Shown piece after piece: positions 32,534-44,238 of a stretch of 64,000 nucleotides of DNA. The notes below the pieces were generated by a model that worked only from the letters and a program-made list of their open reading frames with translations, had not been told where the DNA came from and made no database searches. Origin of the DNA: Pinus tabuliformis (taxonomy: Eukaryota > Streptophyta > Pinopsida > Pinales > Pinaceae). The stretch's first letter is position 1; each line of letters begins with the position of its first letter. A program made the position numbers and the translations under genes. Where the stretch lies: assembly GCA_031772625.1 (NCBI GenBank), contig CM062813.1:692364420-692428419 (forward strand), given 5' to 3'.

Positions 32534-33240
32534 AGACATGATGACAGTTATGCTAGATCTCGGCTGAAGGGATCTACGTGTCTTTGGCAACACAGTTAAT
32601 AGCGTAGGATTCAGTTAGTTAGTTCAACACTATTTCATTATAAATAACGCGTTGATGAACGCTGTGAAAAAGCTTTTTGATATGTAATTTTCCGAACTGT
32701 TGTTGTTATCACCCCACTGTTTTATATATGTTGCTGCTTTAATACATGAGAAGACTTTTCTGAGTTCATTCGTGTGACTACTCGTTGACTGGCTGAAGTG
32801 GCAGAGGGCCCCTGCGCGCTGAAGCCTTGTAAAGTTTTCATTTGGTTTTATTATGTTCTGCTTTCATAATCTTTAGCTTGTACATAACACGCTGTTTTGA
32901 TGCTTCTTAATTCACTGCTATTTATACTTTCACTTCTGCTTTCTTGTAGCTGTCAGCTGATCAATGTTTTTCTGCAGGTTTTCTTAGGTAGCCCGGGCAA
33001 ATTTTCATCTTTTTGATAACTATTGACATATGAGATCATCTTGTCCTTCCTGCTAACTTTCATTTTCTGAAGTTTAATTCCAGCACTGTCTTTTTCAAGT
33101 TGTGATTTGCTTATTTGTTTTTTCTGTTATTTAGATATCATACTGCTCATCAATTTATGGTTTCTTTCTATAGTCAAGTGACTCTATTAGTAAGAAATCA
33201 AAATATTACTTATTGTAGTGTGATTTAGTTATCATATTGC

Positions 33241-33580
33241 TTAAACTTATTCATGATTGCTTCCCACAAGGTAGATTGAGCTGAAGGGTAAAGGATCAGA
33301 AGAGTTGAAGTAGTGTGACTAGTTTCTTTTATGCAATTTAATTTCTTGCCATTTAGATATCATATTGCTTGACTTGTTCATGATTTCTTCCCACAAGGTA
33401 GATTGAGCTGAAGGGTAAAGGATCAGAAGAGTTGAAGTAGTGTGACTAGTTTCTTTTATGCAATTTAATTTCTTGCCATTTAGATATCATATTTCTTGAC
33501 TTGTTCATGATTGCTTCCCACAAGGTAGATTGAGCTGAAGGGTAAAGGATCAAAAGAGTTAAAGTAGTGTGAATTAGTTG
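33241..33580. repeat. Three 127-bp tandem repeats in the C 5' LTR
   Basis: CCCACAAGGTAGATTGAGCT begins at 33,263, 33,390 and 33,517, an exact 127-bp period, each followed by GAAGGGTAAAGGATCA. The 3' LTR has the same three copies at 55,186, 55,313 and 55,440. Confidence 0.95.
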
Positions 33581-33965
33581 CTTTGCTTTGAGTTGCTTTA
33601 AGTTCAATTTTTACTTTCTTTTCATTCAGCAGCAAGGATACTGGGCCATTGTCATTAGTTCACTGTTTTTCTTAAGAATTGATTTCATTACAGTTGTTTT
33701 AAAGCTTTCTTTTTGAGCACTTTTAAGTTTGAGAAAAAATCACTGTAGAAATCACCATCACCATTATCATCCATACTTCACTTTCATTTTCACCATCACA
33801 CATTAGGGAAAGATAAATCCAAAAATAAACTAAAAACTCAAAAACGACAAAAGATTAAGGAAATGGTTATCTAGTACATATAGTACACTTCACTTCGTCA
33901 GCTTACGAATCCCGGATTGACATTTTAAATAGCAATTTAGAACACACTAAATTGACCAAACATTT

Positions 33966-33983
33966 TGGCGCCGTTGCCGGGGA
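33966..33983 (+). other. Element C primer-binding site (tRNA-Asp)
   Basis: TGGCGCCGTTGCCGGGGA, the tRNA-Asp-type site known from Athila-like elements, three bases after the 5' LTR. Confidence 0.93.
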
Positions 33984-34061
33984 AGTGAAACTAGGTAGCC
34001 AATTTCTTAAAAAAAAAAAAAACAAGAAAATTTCAAGGAAGGAAAATTGATAACCTCTCAA

Positions 34062-34190
34062 AGTATGCTCTCCTCTTGCACTTAGTGTGATCTGGAGGAT
34101 CAGAAAAGAGAAAGTTATTGGTTTAATAGTTCTTGAGTATGCTCTCTTCTTGCACCTAGAGTGACCTGGAAGATCAGAAAGAGAATTATT
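34062..34190. repeat. 74-bp duplication in the C leader
   Basis: AGTATGCTCTCYTCTTGCAC followed by GTGAYCTGGARGATCAGAAA occurs at 34,062 and 34,136, between the primer site and gag. Confidence 0.85.
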
Positions 34191-34198
34191 AGCCCGAC

Positions 34199-35500
34199 TT
34201 GAAGAAAAATAAAAAAAATGACATGCATAGAGCAAGAGATTCTAGGGGAAGGTTTTTAGCTAGAGCCAAGAGTTCAATTTTTACACCTCCATCATCTCCA
34301 ACCTACACTCCTAGCCCTAGGATTCCTAGAATTCAAGAGGCAGTAGTTGACTCTCCCACACCATCCATCGAATCTGAATTAGGAAGAGATCTTTTCCTTC
34401 CTTCTACAGGGAGACAAATTGTAATTGAAGAAGTAGAATCACCTGAGGAAGAAGAGGAAGAAATTCCTCCTCGTTCACCCTTAGTAGAGGAACCAGAGGA
34501 CTCTGAATTCTCCAGGGAAACTACCATGACAGAAGAAGTAGCAAATGGATTTGGTAGAGGTAGAGGAGGAGGAGGAGGAAATAATGGAGGAGGTAGAGGT
34601 AACATTGGGGGAAATAGGGATGGAGATAACTCATTCGGATTTCCTATAGTCGATGAGGACTCTCAAGCCACAATGAAGAACATCTCACCATCTGTCCTCC
34701 CAAACTTTCATGGGTTAAGAAATGAGGATCCTGAAACATTTCTATTTGAGTTTGAGGTCGTGTGTCGAACTTATGATTATCTGGAAGACTCTCAAAAACT
34801 CAAATTGTTTCCTTCAACATTGAAAGGAGCATCTTTGAAATGGTTCATGGGATTACTCACTCAATCCATTAGGACTTGGAATGATATGAAACAAACATTT
34901 TTGGATAGGTACCTGGACTATTGTATGCCCACCAATCACAAGGATGAGGTATTCAGAATGGTACAAAAATAAGATGAAAACTTGGAAGATTTACTTGAAA
35001 GATTCCAATATAATCTGAAAAGAGCAAAAATGAGTAACTTAGATGAGGAGACCTTGAAAGCCCTTCTATTAAAAGCCATTAGAGATGAATGGATAGATAT
35101 TTTGAACATGATGGGGAAAGGAGACATATCTCAACTTCCACTTCATGATATAGCGGAGCTATGTGTCCATCTCTCAAGGGGGAAATCTAAAACTCAAAAA
35201 GGGCCTAGAGATCCTTCTCTCATCAGAGCAAACAAATCTGCAACTAGATCAGTAAGTAGGGCTGAGATTGGCAACATGCTTGATGAGTTCAAAACTGATA
35301 TCTTAGGGAGTCTTAGTGAGTAACTAGACACTCTTAAGATACACAACAAGCAGAAAGCAGAAGCTGAAGCTTTGGCCATCTTTTGCCCAAAATGTAGAAA
35401 GAAACATGCTCTAAGGGAATGTCCCTTGGATGCAAAAGTTGTAGAAACATGTGTAATTTGTTCAGAGAATCATGAGACCAAGAATTGTCCTTCAATTCCT
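34199..35500 (+). pseudogene. Element C gag region
   Basis: A basic N terminus and a proline/acid-rich linker with glycine-rich stretch precede the capsid-like region (VLPNFHGLRNEDPETFLFEF, LKLFPSTLKGASLKWFMGL, DRYLDYCMPTNHKDE). At its end lie two adjacent zinc knuckles, CPKCRKKHALREC and CVICSENHETKNC (about 35,384-35,500). The pattern is that of the Athila/Tat side of plant Ty3/gypsy elements. It is broken in a couple of places. Confidence 0.85.
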
Positions 35501-38500
35501 GGGCTCAATGCTATCTTTCAAGAAGATCCAAATACAATTGAGTCTCTCTGTTTTGTTGCAAGGAGACCTTGGAAGGGGCAACAAAATCAAGGGTTTAACA
35601 ACTCTATGAATTTTCAACCCCCACCAAATTGGAATCCTTGGCAACAACCTTGGTCCCAACCTCAAAATCCTTTTCAATCATGGGTACAAGGTATGCAAAA
35701 TCCTTATGGGAGATTTTCTCAATTTTATCAATATCCTCCATCTTTTCAAAATCAACAAGCTCCACAACTTCCAAATCAAAACCCACAACTATCATTGCCA
35801 TTTCCACAACAACAACAACCTTCTCAACAGAATCCAAATTCTCAACTCTTGCTCCCATTCCAACAGAAGTCAAATCAACTTCCTTCTCAGCCATTGCCAA
35901 ACCCCAATAATAAAAACCCTCAAAATGCTTACATGATGGAAGGTCAACAATTTCCTACCTATATGATTGTCCCTCTCAATGATGTACAACTCAGATCAGG
36001 TAGAATCTTAGATAAGCCTTCTATAAATGCTCAAAATCAAAGCATTTCTGAGGAAGAATCTCTTGAAGCCAATAAGGGTTCTGAAGCATCTCTTCAAAAC
36101 CCAAACACTCAGAAAGAAAAAGAAAAAGAACTAACCCCCACAACTCCTATAGTTGAGCAACCTGCATCTTCATCCACACCTCCTTTTCCTGAAAGATTAC
36201 AAATTGACAAAGGGGTGGAAAAACAAATCTTGTTGCCTGACTATGATTTTCTAGATGAATTGAAGAATGTCTGTATCAAGATTCCCTTGTTACAAGCCAT
36301 TAAGGATATTCCTATTCTAGCAAAAACAATAAAGGAGTTGAGTCTTAAAAGACCAGGAAAGAAACCAAGAGATACAAGAAAAATCCACCTGTTAGGAAAA
36401 ATTGCAGGTATCATGATGGGAAATATTACTATGCAGAAGTATGTAGATCCCGGTAGTCCAATTGTCAAAACACATATCAATGGGGTAGAAATTCCAAATA
36501 CTTTGATTGATTTGGGGGCTCCTATCAACATTATGAGTAGACAGACTATGGAACAGCTGAAACTTCCTAACCTTCTCTTTACACCTACTTTACTGCAACT
36601 TGCAGATCGATCAATTATTAAACCAGATGGTGTATTAGAAGACATTTCAGTCTCCTTAGACTCTTGGGAATATCCAGTAGATTTCATGATTTTAACTCCC
36701 AAGAGTAATTTAGGAGGACATCCTCTCATCTTAGGAAGACCTTGGCTAGCCACAGCTGATGCTTTTATCAGTTGTAGGTCTGGGGATATGTATATTTCTG
36801 ATGGTAATTCGACAAAGAAATTCAATCTGTATCCTCCAGCAAAAGCAATTACAGAAATAGGAGATAATGAGTGGATTGATGATGAAGATACTATACAACC
36901 TGTCTTTACCATTTCCGAAGTTAGTGAAGATAGTCAAATTCTGAACACATTAGAAAACTTTGAAACATCTTCAGAATATGACCACACACAATTTCAGTTA
37001 GATTCTGACATTGAGTATCTATCATCTAGACAAATGTCTCTTTTCTCTATGGAAGAGTTTGGTAGTTCCGCCATTGAGATCTTTCCAGGTAAAACATTGA
37101 ATATGAACAAAAACTTGGAAAGATCACAACGGGAAGAGCTAACCAAAATCTTGCAAAAACATTCTACTGCATTTGCATGGGAGTATACCGATATGAAAGG
37201 TATTGACCCTAAAACTTGCATTCACCACATCTACATTGAAGAAAACAATAGACCAATCAAACAACCTCAGAGAAGGATGAATCCAAACCTTAGGGAGATA
37301 GTGAAAGAAGAGCTCCAAAAGTTACTTAATGTGAACTTCAATTATCCAATTTCAGATAGCCGATGGGTTTCTCCTTTGGTTATAGTACCTAAAAATAATG
37401 GTAAATGGAGGGTTTGCATTGATTACAGGGAATTGAACAAAGCAACCTTGAAGGATCACTTTCCTTTACCCTTTATTGATCAGGTATTAGATACTTTAGC
37501 AGGCAAAAATTATTTCTCATTTTTGGATGGTTTTAGTGGTTACAATCAGATTCAGGTAGCACCTGAAGATCAGGACAAGACCACATTTACCTGTCCATGG
37601 GGAACTTTTGCTTACCGAGTACTTCCTTTTGGATTATGTAATGCACTCGCAACATTTCAAAGGGCAGTACTAGGAATCTTTTCTGATCTAATCCATGATT
37701 GTGTAGAGGTTTATATGGATGATTTTACAGTTTATGGTAATACATTTGAAGAGGCATTAGAGAATTTGGAAAAATTCCTTATAAGATGTAAGGAAACAAA
37801 CCTTTCATTAAGTCATGAGAAATGCTTTATGATGTTTACTGAAGGGATTGTTTTAGGACATCATATTTCAGGGGATGGGATTAAAGTTGATAGATCAAAA
37901 GTTGAAGTCATCTCCAAGTTGCCTATTCCAAATTGTCAAAAAGATGTTAGAAGTTTTCTTGGATTTACTGGATATTATAGAAGATTTATTGAAAACTTCA
38001 CCAAAATAACATCTCCTCTCTTCAAATTGCTTACAAAAGACTGTGAATTCAAATGGGATCCTGATTGTCAATCTGCATTTGAAACTTTGAAAACAAGAAT
38101 ATCTGAAGCACCCATTTTGAGAGGGCCAAATTGGAAACTTCTTTTCCATATTTCTACAGATGCTTCAGATACAGCTCTAGGAGCTGTGTTGAGTCAAAAG
38201 GATTTAGTTCCTTATGCCATTTACTACACCAGTAAAAATTTGACTCCCACTGAGTTAAACTATATTGTGACTGAGAAAGAGTTCTTAGCTGTTGTTCATG
38301 CAATCAACAAGTTTAGACATTATATAACCGGCTATGAAACTTTTGTCCATACTGATCATTCTGCAATTAGATATCTCATGAACAAACCTGTTACTAATGG
38401 CAAAGTTACAAGATGGCTTTTAATTTTACAAGAATTCAATATTACTGTGTTGGATAGACCAGGGAAACAAAATACAGTAGCTGATTTCTTGTCTAGAATC

Positions 38501-39913
38501 CAAAACACTAACGAAGATTCTCCTGTAGAGGATAAGTTTCCAGATGAATATTTGTTTGCCGTAACTACTAAGACTCCTTGGTATGCAGATATTGCTAACT
38601 ATTTGGTTACAGGGAAACTACCTCCACATTTATTTCCTAATGAGAAAAGAAGAATCATTCAGGAGAGTTCAAGTTATTCATGGATTTCTAATGAATTGTT
38701 TAAAACAGGGCTAGATTGTGTGATCAGAAGATGTGTTCGGGAAGATGAAATGCCTGACATCCTCAAGGCATGTCATGATGAACCATGCGGTGGACACTTT
38801 GCTGACAAAATGACGGCCTATAAAATCCTTTCTTTAGGATATTATTGCCCTTCTCTCTTCAAAGATGCAAAACAGTATGTCAGAAGGTGTGACAGCTACC
38901 AGAGAGTTGGGAGACCGACTCTTTCAAATGAAATGCCATTACAGCCACAGGTACTCATCGAACCCTTTGAAAAATCGGCTTTAGATTTCATTGGACCAAT
39001 TAATCCACCATCTAAACAAAAGAAATATATATTGGTTTGCACTGATTATGTCACTAAATGGGTAGAAGCCAAGGCATTGCCTTCTGCCACTGAAAATTCA
39101 GTTGTTCAATTTCTTTTTGAGGATATTTTTACTCGTTTTGGTGTCCCAAGAGAAATTGTGACAGATTAGGGAAGTCAATTTACATCTAATTTGATGGAGA
39201 AGCTGATGGAAGAATACAAAATCAAGTACAGAAAATCTACTCCTTACCATCCGCAAGCAAATGGCCAAGTGGAATCTACAAATAAAGTTCTTGAGAGTAT
39301 CATCACCAAAATTATTCATCTACACAGAAGAGATTGGGCAGAAAGGCTTCCTGAAGCCTTATGGGCCTACAGAACTACATGGAGGAACACAACAGGACAT
39401 TCTCCCTATGAACTTGTTTATGGGAAAGAAGTCCTGCTCCCCATTGAGTTTCAAGTCAATACTTTCAAGATGGCAGTTCAATTGGGGATGAATATATCAG
39501 AAGCCCAAAAGCACAGAATGGAGCAGTTGAATGAGTTAGATGAGATCAGACAAGATGCAATTTTAAGGACTGATCTAGTTCAACATCAAAGAGCTAAGTG
39601 GCATGACAGATACATCAAAGAGAGAAAGTTTCAAGAGGGAGATTGGGCTTTACTGTTTGATTCCAAATTTAAAGACTTCAAAGGGAAGTTTCAGACTCAT
39701 TGGCTTGGGCCATATGAGATTGATAAAGTCTTTAACAATGGAGCAGTAAGAATCAAGACCATTGATGAATTTCAGACTCCTCTTATTGTGAATGGCCACC
39801 GATTGAAAATTTATCATAAGCCACTCTCAAAAGAGGAGTTTGTCAAAATGTTCCAAGAGAATTCTGCAATCAGGCTGGTGGAGAAGAATCCTTCTCCTTC
39901 CCCACCAGCCTAA
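35500..39913 (+). pseudogene. Element C pol region
   Basis: A Gln/Pro/Asn-rich linker (about 35,570-35,920) and the word DVQLRSGRILDKP precede a protease-like region near 36,490 and the reverse transcriptase (WRVCIDYRELNKATLKDHFP, FSFLDGFSGYNQI, VYMDDFTVYG near 37,710). RNase H follows (FHISTDASDTALGAVL, near 38,150). The integrase has its zinc-binding part near 38,780-38,900 and a core with DFIGPINPPSKQ and PYHPQANGQVESTNKV. The sequence type agrees with Athila/Tat-like elements and with the tRNA-Asp primer site. It contains about one break. Confidence 0.88.
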
Positions 39914-41130
39914 CCTCTGTTTCTTTCAGTTAAAAAAAAAAAAAAAATTGTGTATAAGCCTGAAAACCAATCATAGATTGGCGGTCTTATACAGAAAATG
40001 TAGAGTGAAAATCAGGGACACCCGACACTCTATATTTTCCAAAAAAAAAAAATCTCCTCCCCTTCTCTTTCCATCTTCACTTCATCTCACTTACCATTTC
40101 ACTTCACCTCCATCTCATTCCCATTTCCATTTCACTTCACTCCACCTCACTTTCATTTCACTCCACTCATTCCATTTCACTCCATTAATAAAAGTCCCCT
40201 TCAGGACTATTTTCATTCAGTTGGCTTCAGGACTATTTTCATTCAGTTGGTTTTCCTCTAACTATCTTTGTGCAGTTAAGGGGGTGCTGTCTCAGTTTCC
40301 GTAGCTGGAGACCGTTTCCGCAGCCAGAAACAGTTTCCGCAGCCAGCATCACTCTATTTTCAAAATTTACAGTCAACTGTTAGTGCGATAATCATGAAAT
40401 GCAGGTGTAATTGAGCTAAAGACATGGGGCATCTCCAAGATAACAAAGAAGAGAAATTGGTTAGAAGCCATGAGCAAGAAATGACAAAGTTACAAAGGTA
40501 TGATCAAAAATCTTTATCAAATAACAATTCAAGTCATAATTACGCATAGTCATTAAACCATAACAAGTTCTACTATGAGCGATGATTTGATACGATAGCT
40601 CCACTACCACTCCTATTCCACGATATCACTCCACACACCTCACATTCATTGCCCTAACGGTCTCATGATTATCCCGAGTTTAAACTGAAGACTGACTGCA
40701 CTTCCATTTATTACCCGTACTCTTGAGACGTGACCTATTGTGTTACGGCTCTTCTTAGCCGTAATTTCCGCAGCCGTCTGTTGAAACGTGTAAAATTTCA
40801 TATGCAGTCATCTGATTCGAAAGAGTCCCGCCGTTACTCCACTTACACTCCACTTATACCATACTCCTCGTATGCATCCGCATTTCATTTCATGAACTCG
40901 TTTACTGCTGCTCACCCACTGTTCCTCCTGTAATTCGGGTATTTCCATTCACTGTTCTCCATTTCTAACTTCAGCCACTACAGTTCGTTCTAAACCCTGA
41001 CCGCAGTCACTACAGTCATCCTAAACCCCGTTGCAGTCACTACAGTTTCTCCTAAACCCTGTAACAGAGCTATTTTTTTCCCTTAACCCTCACACGCAGA
41101 AGAACTCTCAGTTGGAATCTAAAACAGAGG
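39914..41130 (+). other. Spacer between pol and the third frame of element C
   Basis: About 1.2 kb without a convincing gene. It holds A runs, a pyrimidine-rich tract of repeated CATTTCACTTCACTCC-like words (about 40,045-40,190), and three TTTCCGCAGCCAG-like words near 40,298-40,345 that also occur in the LTR. It may be leader for a subgenomic message of the third frame; that is inference. Confidence 0.65.
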
Positions 41131-42726
41131 ATGGGAAAATTACTGAGAGCTGAGCCGGAAGGACCGAAATACTTGGAGGGTTATCCTCAAACTAAGGAAT
41201 TGCTGAAGAAAGTCAGATGGCTACGATTCATCCAGAAGTTTAAAGGCCATAACAAGGAGGTGACCAAAGCTTTTGCGAAGTCTTTTAATGGACAAACAGC
41301 GGAGGTTGGAGACTTGAAATTTACAGTGACCGAGGCCACAGTAGCAGCTGCCACGGGCTTACCTCAAGAAGGTGAAAGGTGGTTTAAAAATAGAAGTGTG
41401 GACGACCAAATATGGAGAACCATGCTACAAAACCAAGGTATGGATACCACCGTATTTACAAGAGGCATCCCTGTTCATGTACTAAAAGAGGAATGGTCTA
41501 GCCTACTGTTAGTCATCCAGAAATTTATCACGTGTGAAGGTCGTTTTGGCTCTATGTATATGTATCATGTTAGATTGATGATGAATTTCATAGACAGTCA
41601 CACTCTTAATTTCCCTCATTTTCTGCTATTAAGTCTGAAAAAGATGAGTTTTACAGTTCAAAAACATGTAGGCAATATTGAACCTCATCTCTACCATCAT
41701 GGGCTCATAAAAATTCTTATTGAGGACCAGTTAAAGAAAAATAAGGATACTTGGGAGCAGTTTTTGACAAGAAACTACTTCCAAGAGCCGTCTGAGGCCT
41801 CTGGAAGCAGTCCACCAAAGATTCCAAAGAAAAGTAGGAGGAAACAAAAGAACATTACAGTCCAAGACTCCCCTACAATAGAAATTCAAGAAACAGTGCA
41901 AAAAGAAGAAGAAGATAGAGCTAAAAGTAAGAAACAGAGAAAAGAAAAAGGCAAAAGAACCATCCAAGAAGTTTATCCATCCCCTGAGCAATCCATAGAA
42001 GAGGATTATCAACCTCTGTCAGAAAGATTAATAGATCTTCAAGCTGCTGCCATAGCCAAGAAAAAGGAAAAAGGAAAACAGAGTGCACAAGAGAAGAGTA
42101 CTAGTTCATATTTAAGAAGGAGCACTAGGCTAAAAGGGAAAGGGAATAAAACCAAAGAAAAACAATCTCACTTTATTGATTTAGATGAAGAGACACTTGA
42201 GAAATCTCCGGCTCAGCCAAGCATTGAGTCAAGTCCTCCACGTGAGGAAAGCCCTTTTCGGCCAGAAAGAGAGAGCAGTCTTCCTCCTCCACCAGATTTT
42301 GAGCCTAGTCCGAGAAAGACACCTGAGGTAGATCCTAATCAGCAAGAGGCATACAATTACCTGGAATCCTTAGAACAATCAGCTGCAGGACCAAGTACCT
42401 CTTTGCCACTTGATGCACAAGTTCAGTCTTTGAAACAGGAAGTATTTGAGTTAGAAGTCCTAAATAGGCATATCAAACAGGAAAATGAAGCACTCAAAGA
42501 GCAGAGTAAGGTAGACAAGATTGTCCATGATAACACTATGCTTCATTTAGGACTGTGGCAAAAGAAAAACAAAAAACTGAAGAAGAAGTGCAAAAAGTTA
42601 AGCAGAGCATTGATTAACCTCAAGTTCAAATATCTAGTCAGGAAACCAAGGATGATGATGTTAGCATCAAAGAAGAAGAAAATAGGGCTAGATGTCCTTG
42701 CAGAAGCCTTGGAACATGTGGATTAG
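41131..42726 (+). CDS. Element C third open frame (531 aa, unknown)
   Basis: An uninterrupted frame in sense orientation between pol and the polypurine tract, where Athila elements carry an env-like gene. I do not recognise the protein. Residues 1 to about 215 look globular, with KVRWLRFIQKFKGHNKEVTK, FTVTEATVAAATGLPQEGE and many aromatic residues. About 220-400 is charged and low in complexity, with basic clusters KKSRRKQK and KKQRKEKGKR that could be nuclear signals. About 420-470 is a likely coiled coil (VQSLKQEVFELEVLNRH), and the C terminus is strongly basic (KKNKKLKKKCKKLS). I see no signal peptide or clear membrane segment, so an envelope role is not supported. It may be an accessory or captured gene. 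Confidence 0.8.
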   Translation: MGKLLRAEPEGPKYLEGYPQTKELLKKVRWLRFIQKFKGHNKEVTKAFAKSFNGQTAEVGDLKFTVTEATVAAATGLPQEGERWFKNRSVDDQIWRTMLQNQGMDTTVFTRGIPVHVLKEEWSSLLLVIQKFITCEGRFGSMYMYHVRLMMNFIDSHTLNFPHFLLLSLKKMSFTVQKHVGNIEPHLYHHGLIKILIEDQLKKNKDTWEQFLTRNYFQEPSEASGSSPPKIPKKSRRKQKNITVQDSPTIEIQETVQKEEEDRAKSKKQRKEKGKRTIQEVYPSPEQSIEEDYQPLSERLIDLQAAAIAKKKEKGKQSAQEKSTSSYLRRSTRLKGKGNKTKEKQSHFIDLDEETLEKSPAQPSIESSPPREESPFRPERESSLPPPPDFEPSPRKTPEVDPNQQEAYNYLESLEQSAAGPSTSLPLDAQVQSLKQEVFELEVLNRHIKQENEALKEQSKVDKIVHDNTMLHLGLWQKKNKKLKKKCKKLSRALINLKFKYLVRKPRMMMLASKKKKIGLDVLAEALEHVD

Positions 42727-42771
42727 AGGGAAATAACTCAATTTTGGTTGCATGAGGACATGCAACACCTT

Positions 42772-42784
42772 CACAGTGGGGGTA
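42772..42784 (+). other. Element C polypurine tract
   Basis: CACAGTGGGGGTA lies directly before the 3' LTR start. Confidence 0.75.
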
Positions 42785-43593
42785 TGTTGAGCCTCAAACC
42801 TGCACCTTCCTATACACCCTCTCAGCCTTCTTTTTCCACTTATTTCATCCACCCAGCTGTTAAATCATTGCATTGTAGTTTAAAAAGAGCTTTTTACATG
42901 GTTTTCTGACTATGCTTATGACTGTTGTTTGGTTTAGTTTTTGTTCATGCAGCTGCGGAAACTTCTCAGTTTCCGCAGCCAGCACAGGTTTCCGCAGCCA
43001 GCACAGGATTCCGTAGCTATTTTATTAAAAGTTGTGCTACAGGTATCCTATGAAGAAACGAGCTACATGGGCAAGCTACAGGTGACGGATACATGGAACG
43101 TGTCCCTTTAAATCAGCCAAATCATCCATGGAAGGTCACGGTCAACGAGGGTCAAAGGCAAAGCCAACCAAGGAGTTCAGCAGTGGCACGTCTCTGTTTT
43201 GGGCACGTGAACGTTTACGTGGCACAGTCCTCAGCCCACGAAGACACCGGCACACCTGGAGATCATCACCGTAACCTGAATCCAACAGCTACCACTCTGA
43301 AGATTTAATAGACATGATGACAGTTACGCTAGATCTCGGCTGAAGGGATCTACGTGTCTTTGGCAACACAGTTAATAGCGTAGGATTCAGTTAGTTAGTT
43401 CAGCACTTTTTCATTATAAATAACGCGTTGATGAACGCTGTGAAAAAGCTTTTTGATATGTAATTTTCCGAACTGTTGTTGTTATCACCCCACTGTTTTA
43501 TATATGTTGCTGCTTTAATACATGAGAAGACTTTTCTGAGTTCATTCGTGTGACTACTCGTTGACTGGCTGAAGTGGCAGAGGGCCCTGCGCG
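42785..43593 (+). repeat. Element C 3' LTR, left part
   Basis: 809 bp matching the start of the 5' LTR without the extra segment. It ends in GCGCG (43,589-43,593), the target duplication of element D; the LTR resumes at 54,742. Confidence 0.93.
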
Positions 43594-44227
43594 TGATCCG
43601 GATTTAAACAGGAACGCAACAAATTACAGAGATAACCATATACACAAAGATGCAGCGGAAATAATACTTCATTTCATTAATGGAAAATACTGAAATATGC
43701 TTACAACCAGAAATGGAAATAAACTAGCTAGGGCGATGGTAGCTTATCTCTGAGAAGAGATGTGATGGCTACATGCCTCTGAACTGTGTTACAATGAGGC
43801 TCGAAGGCCTATTTATTGTTGAGAAACAATGGAAAACCCTTAACATTCCAAAACCTAACCCTAGGAGATGAAACGCCAAACTGTGGGCCCCGTTTGGGGG
43901 TAAGTTGGTACATCAACTTCCCGGGGTCGTAACTTTGGCATATGATCTCCGTTTGACGCGTACAATAGCTCATTAGAAAGATCTATCCGAGCACTATCAT
44001 TGTTGGAACGGGCAACATCGGTCAGTCCATTCCATGGACCCATGTTGCCCCCGGATTCCCCAAAAAACGTCGTTTAGGGCCTCAAAACGGCTCCGGAAGT
44101 TCAGGACCCGAAAAACTGCTAAAAATAGTAAGTTGTGCTACAATTAAGGAAACTGAAAATGCTGAGAAAGACAATGGTGGGGGTCCAGGTGGACTTGGCA
44201 GGTGGCCACCAATATCCACCTGGATCA
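43594..44227 (-). repeat. Element D outer LTR, left (634 bp)
   Basis: On the plus strand it runs TGATCCGGATTTAAACAGG to CCACCTGGATCA; it is the 3' LTR of the left copy. The polypurine tract is the complement of TTCCTCCCCCCTT at 44,228-44,240. A TATA-like CAATAAATAGG (minus strand) lies near 43,809-43,819. A hairpin at 44,010-44,050 differs from the other LTRs. Confidence 0.93.
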
Positions 44228-44238
44228 TTCCTCCCCCC

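Larger units (their letters stand above)
30663..33962 (+). repeat. Element C 5' LTR (3,300 bp including an extra 1.35-kb segment)
   Basis: Starts TGTTGAGCCTCAAACC and ends AATTGACCAAACA, three bases before the primer site. Compared with the 3' LTR it has one extra segment at 31,199-32,533 plus a 12-bp repeat; removing 1,347 bp gives exactly 1,953 bp, the length of the 3' LTR. TATAAATA at 32,639-32,646 (43,415-43,422 in the 3' LTR) is a likely promoter element. It contains three 127-bp tandem repeats near its end. Confidence 0.92.

Noticed and set aside
41131-42726. Calling the third frame of element C an envelope gene
   Set aside because: Position fits, but I see no signal peptide, membrane segment or cysteine pattern; the protein is charged with a coiled coil.
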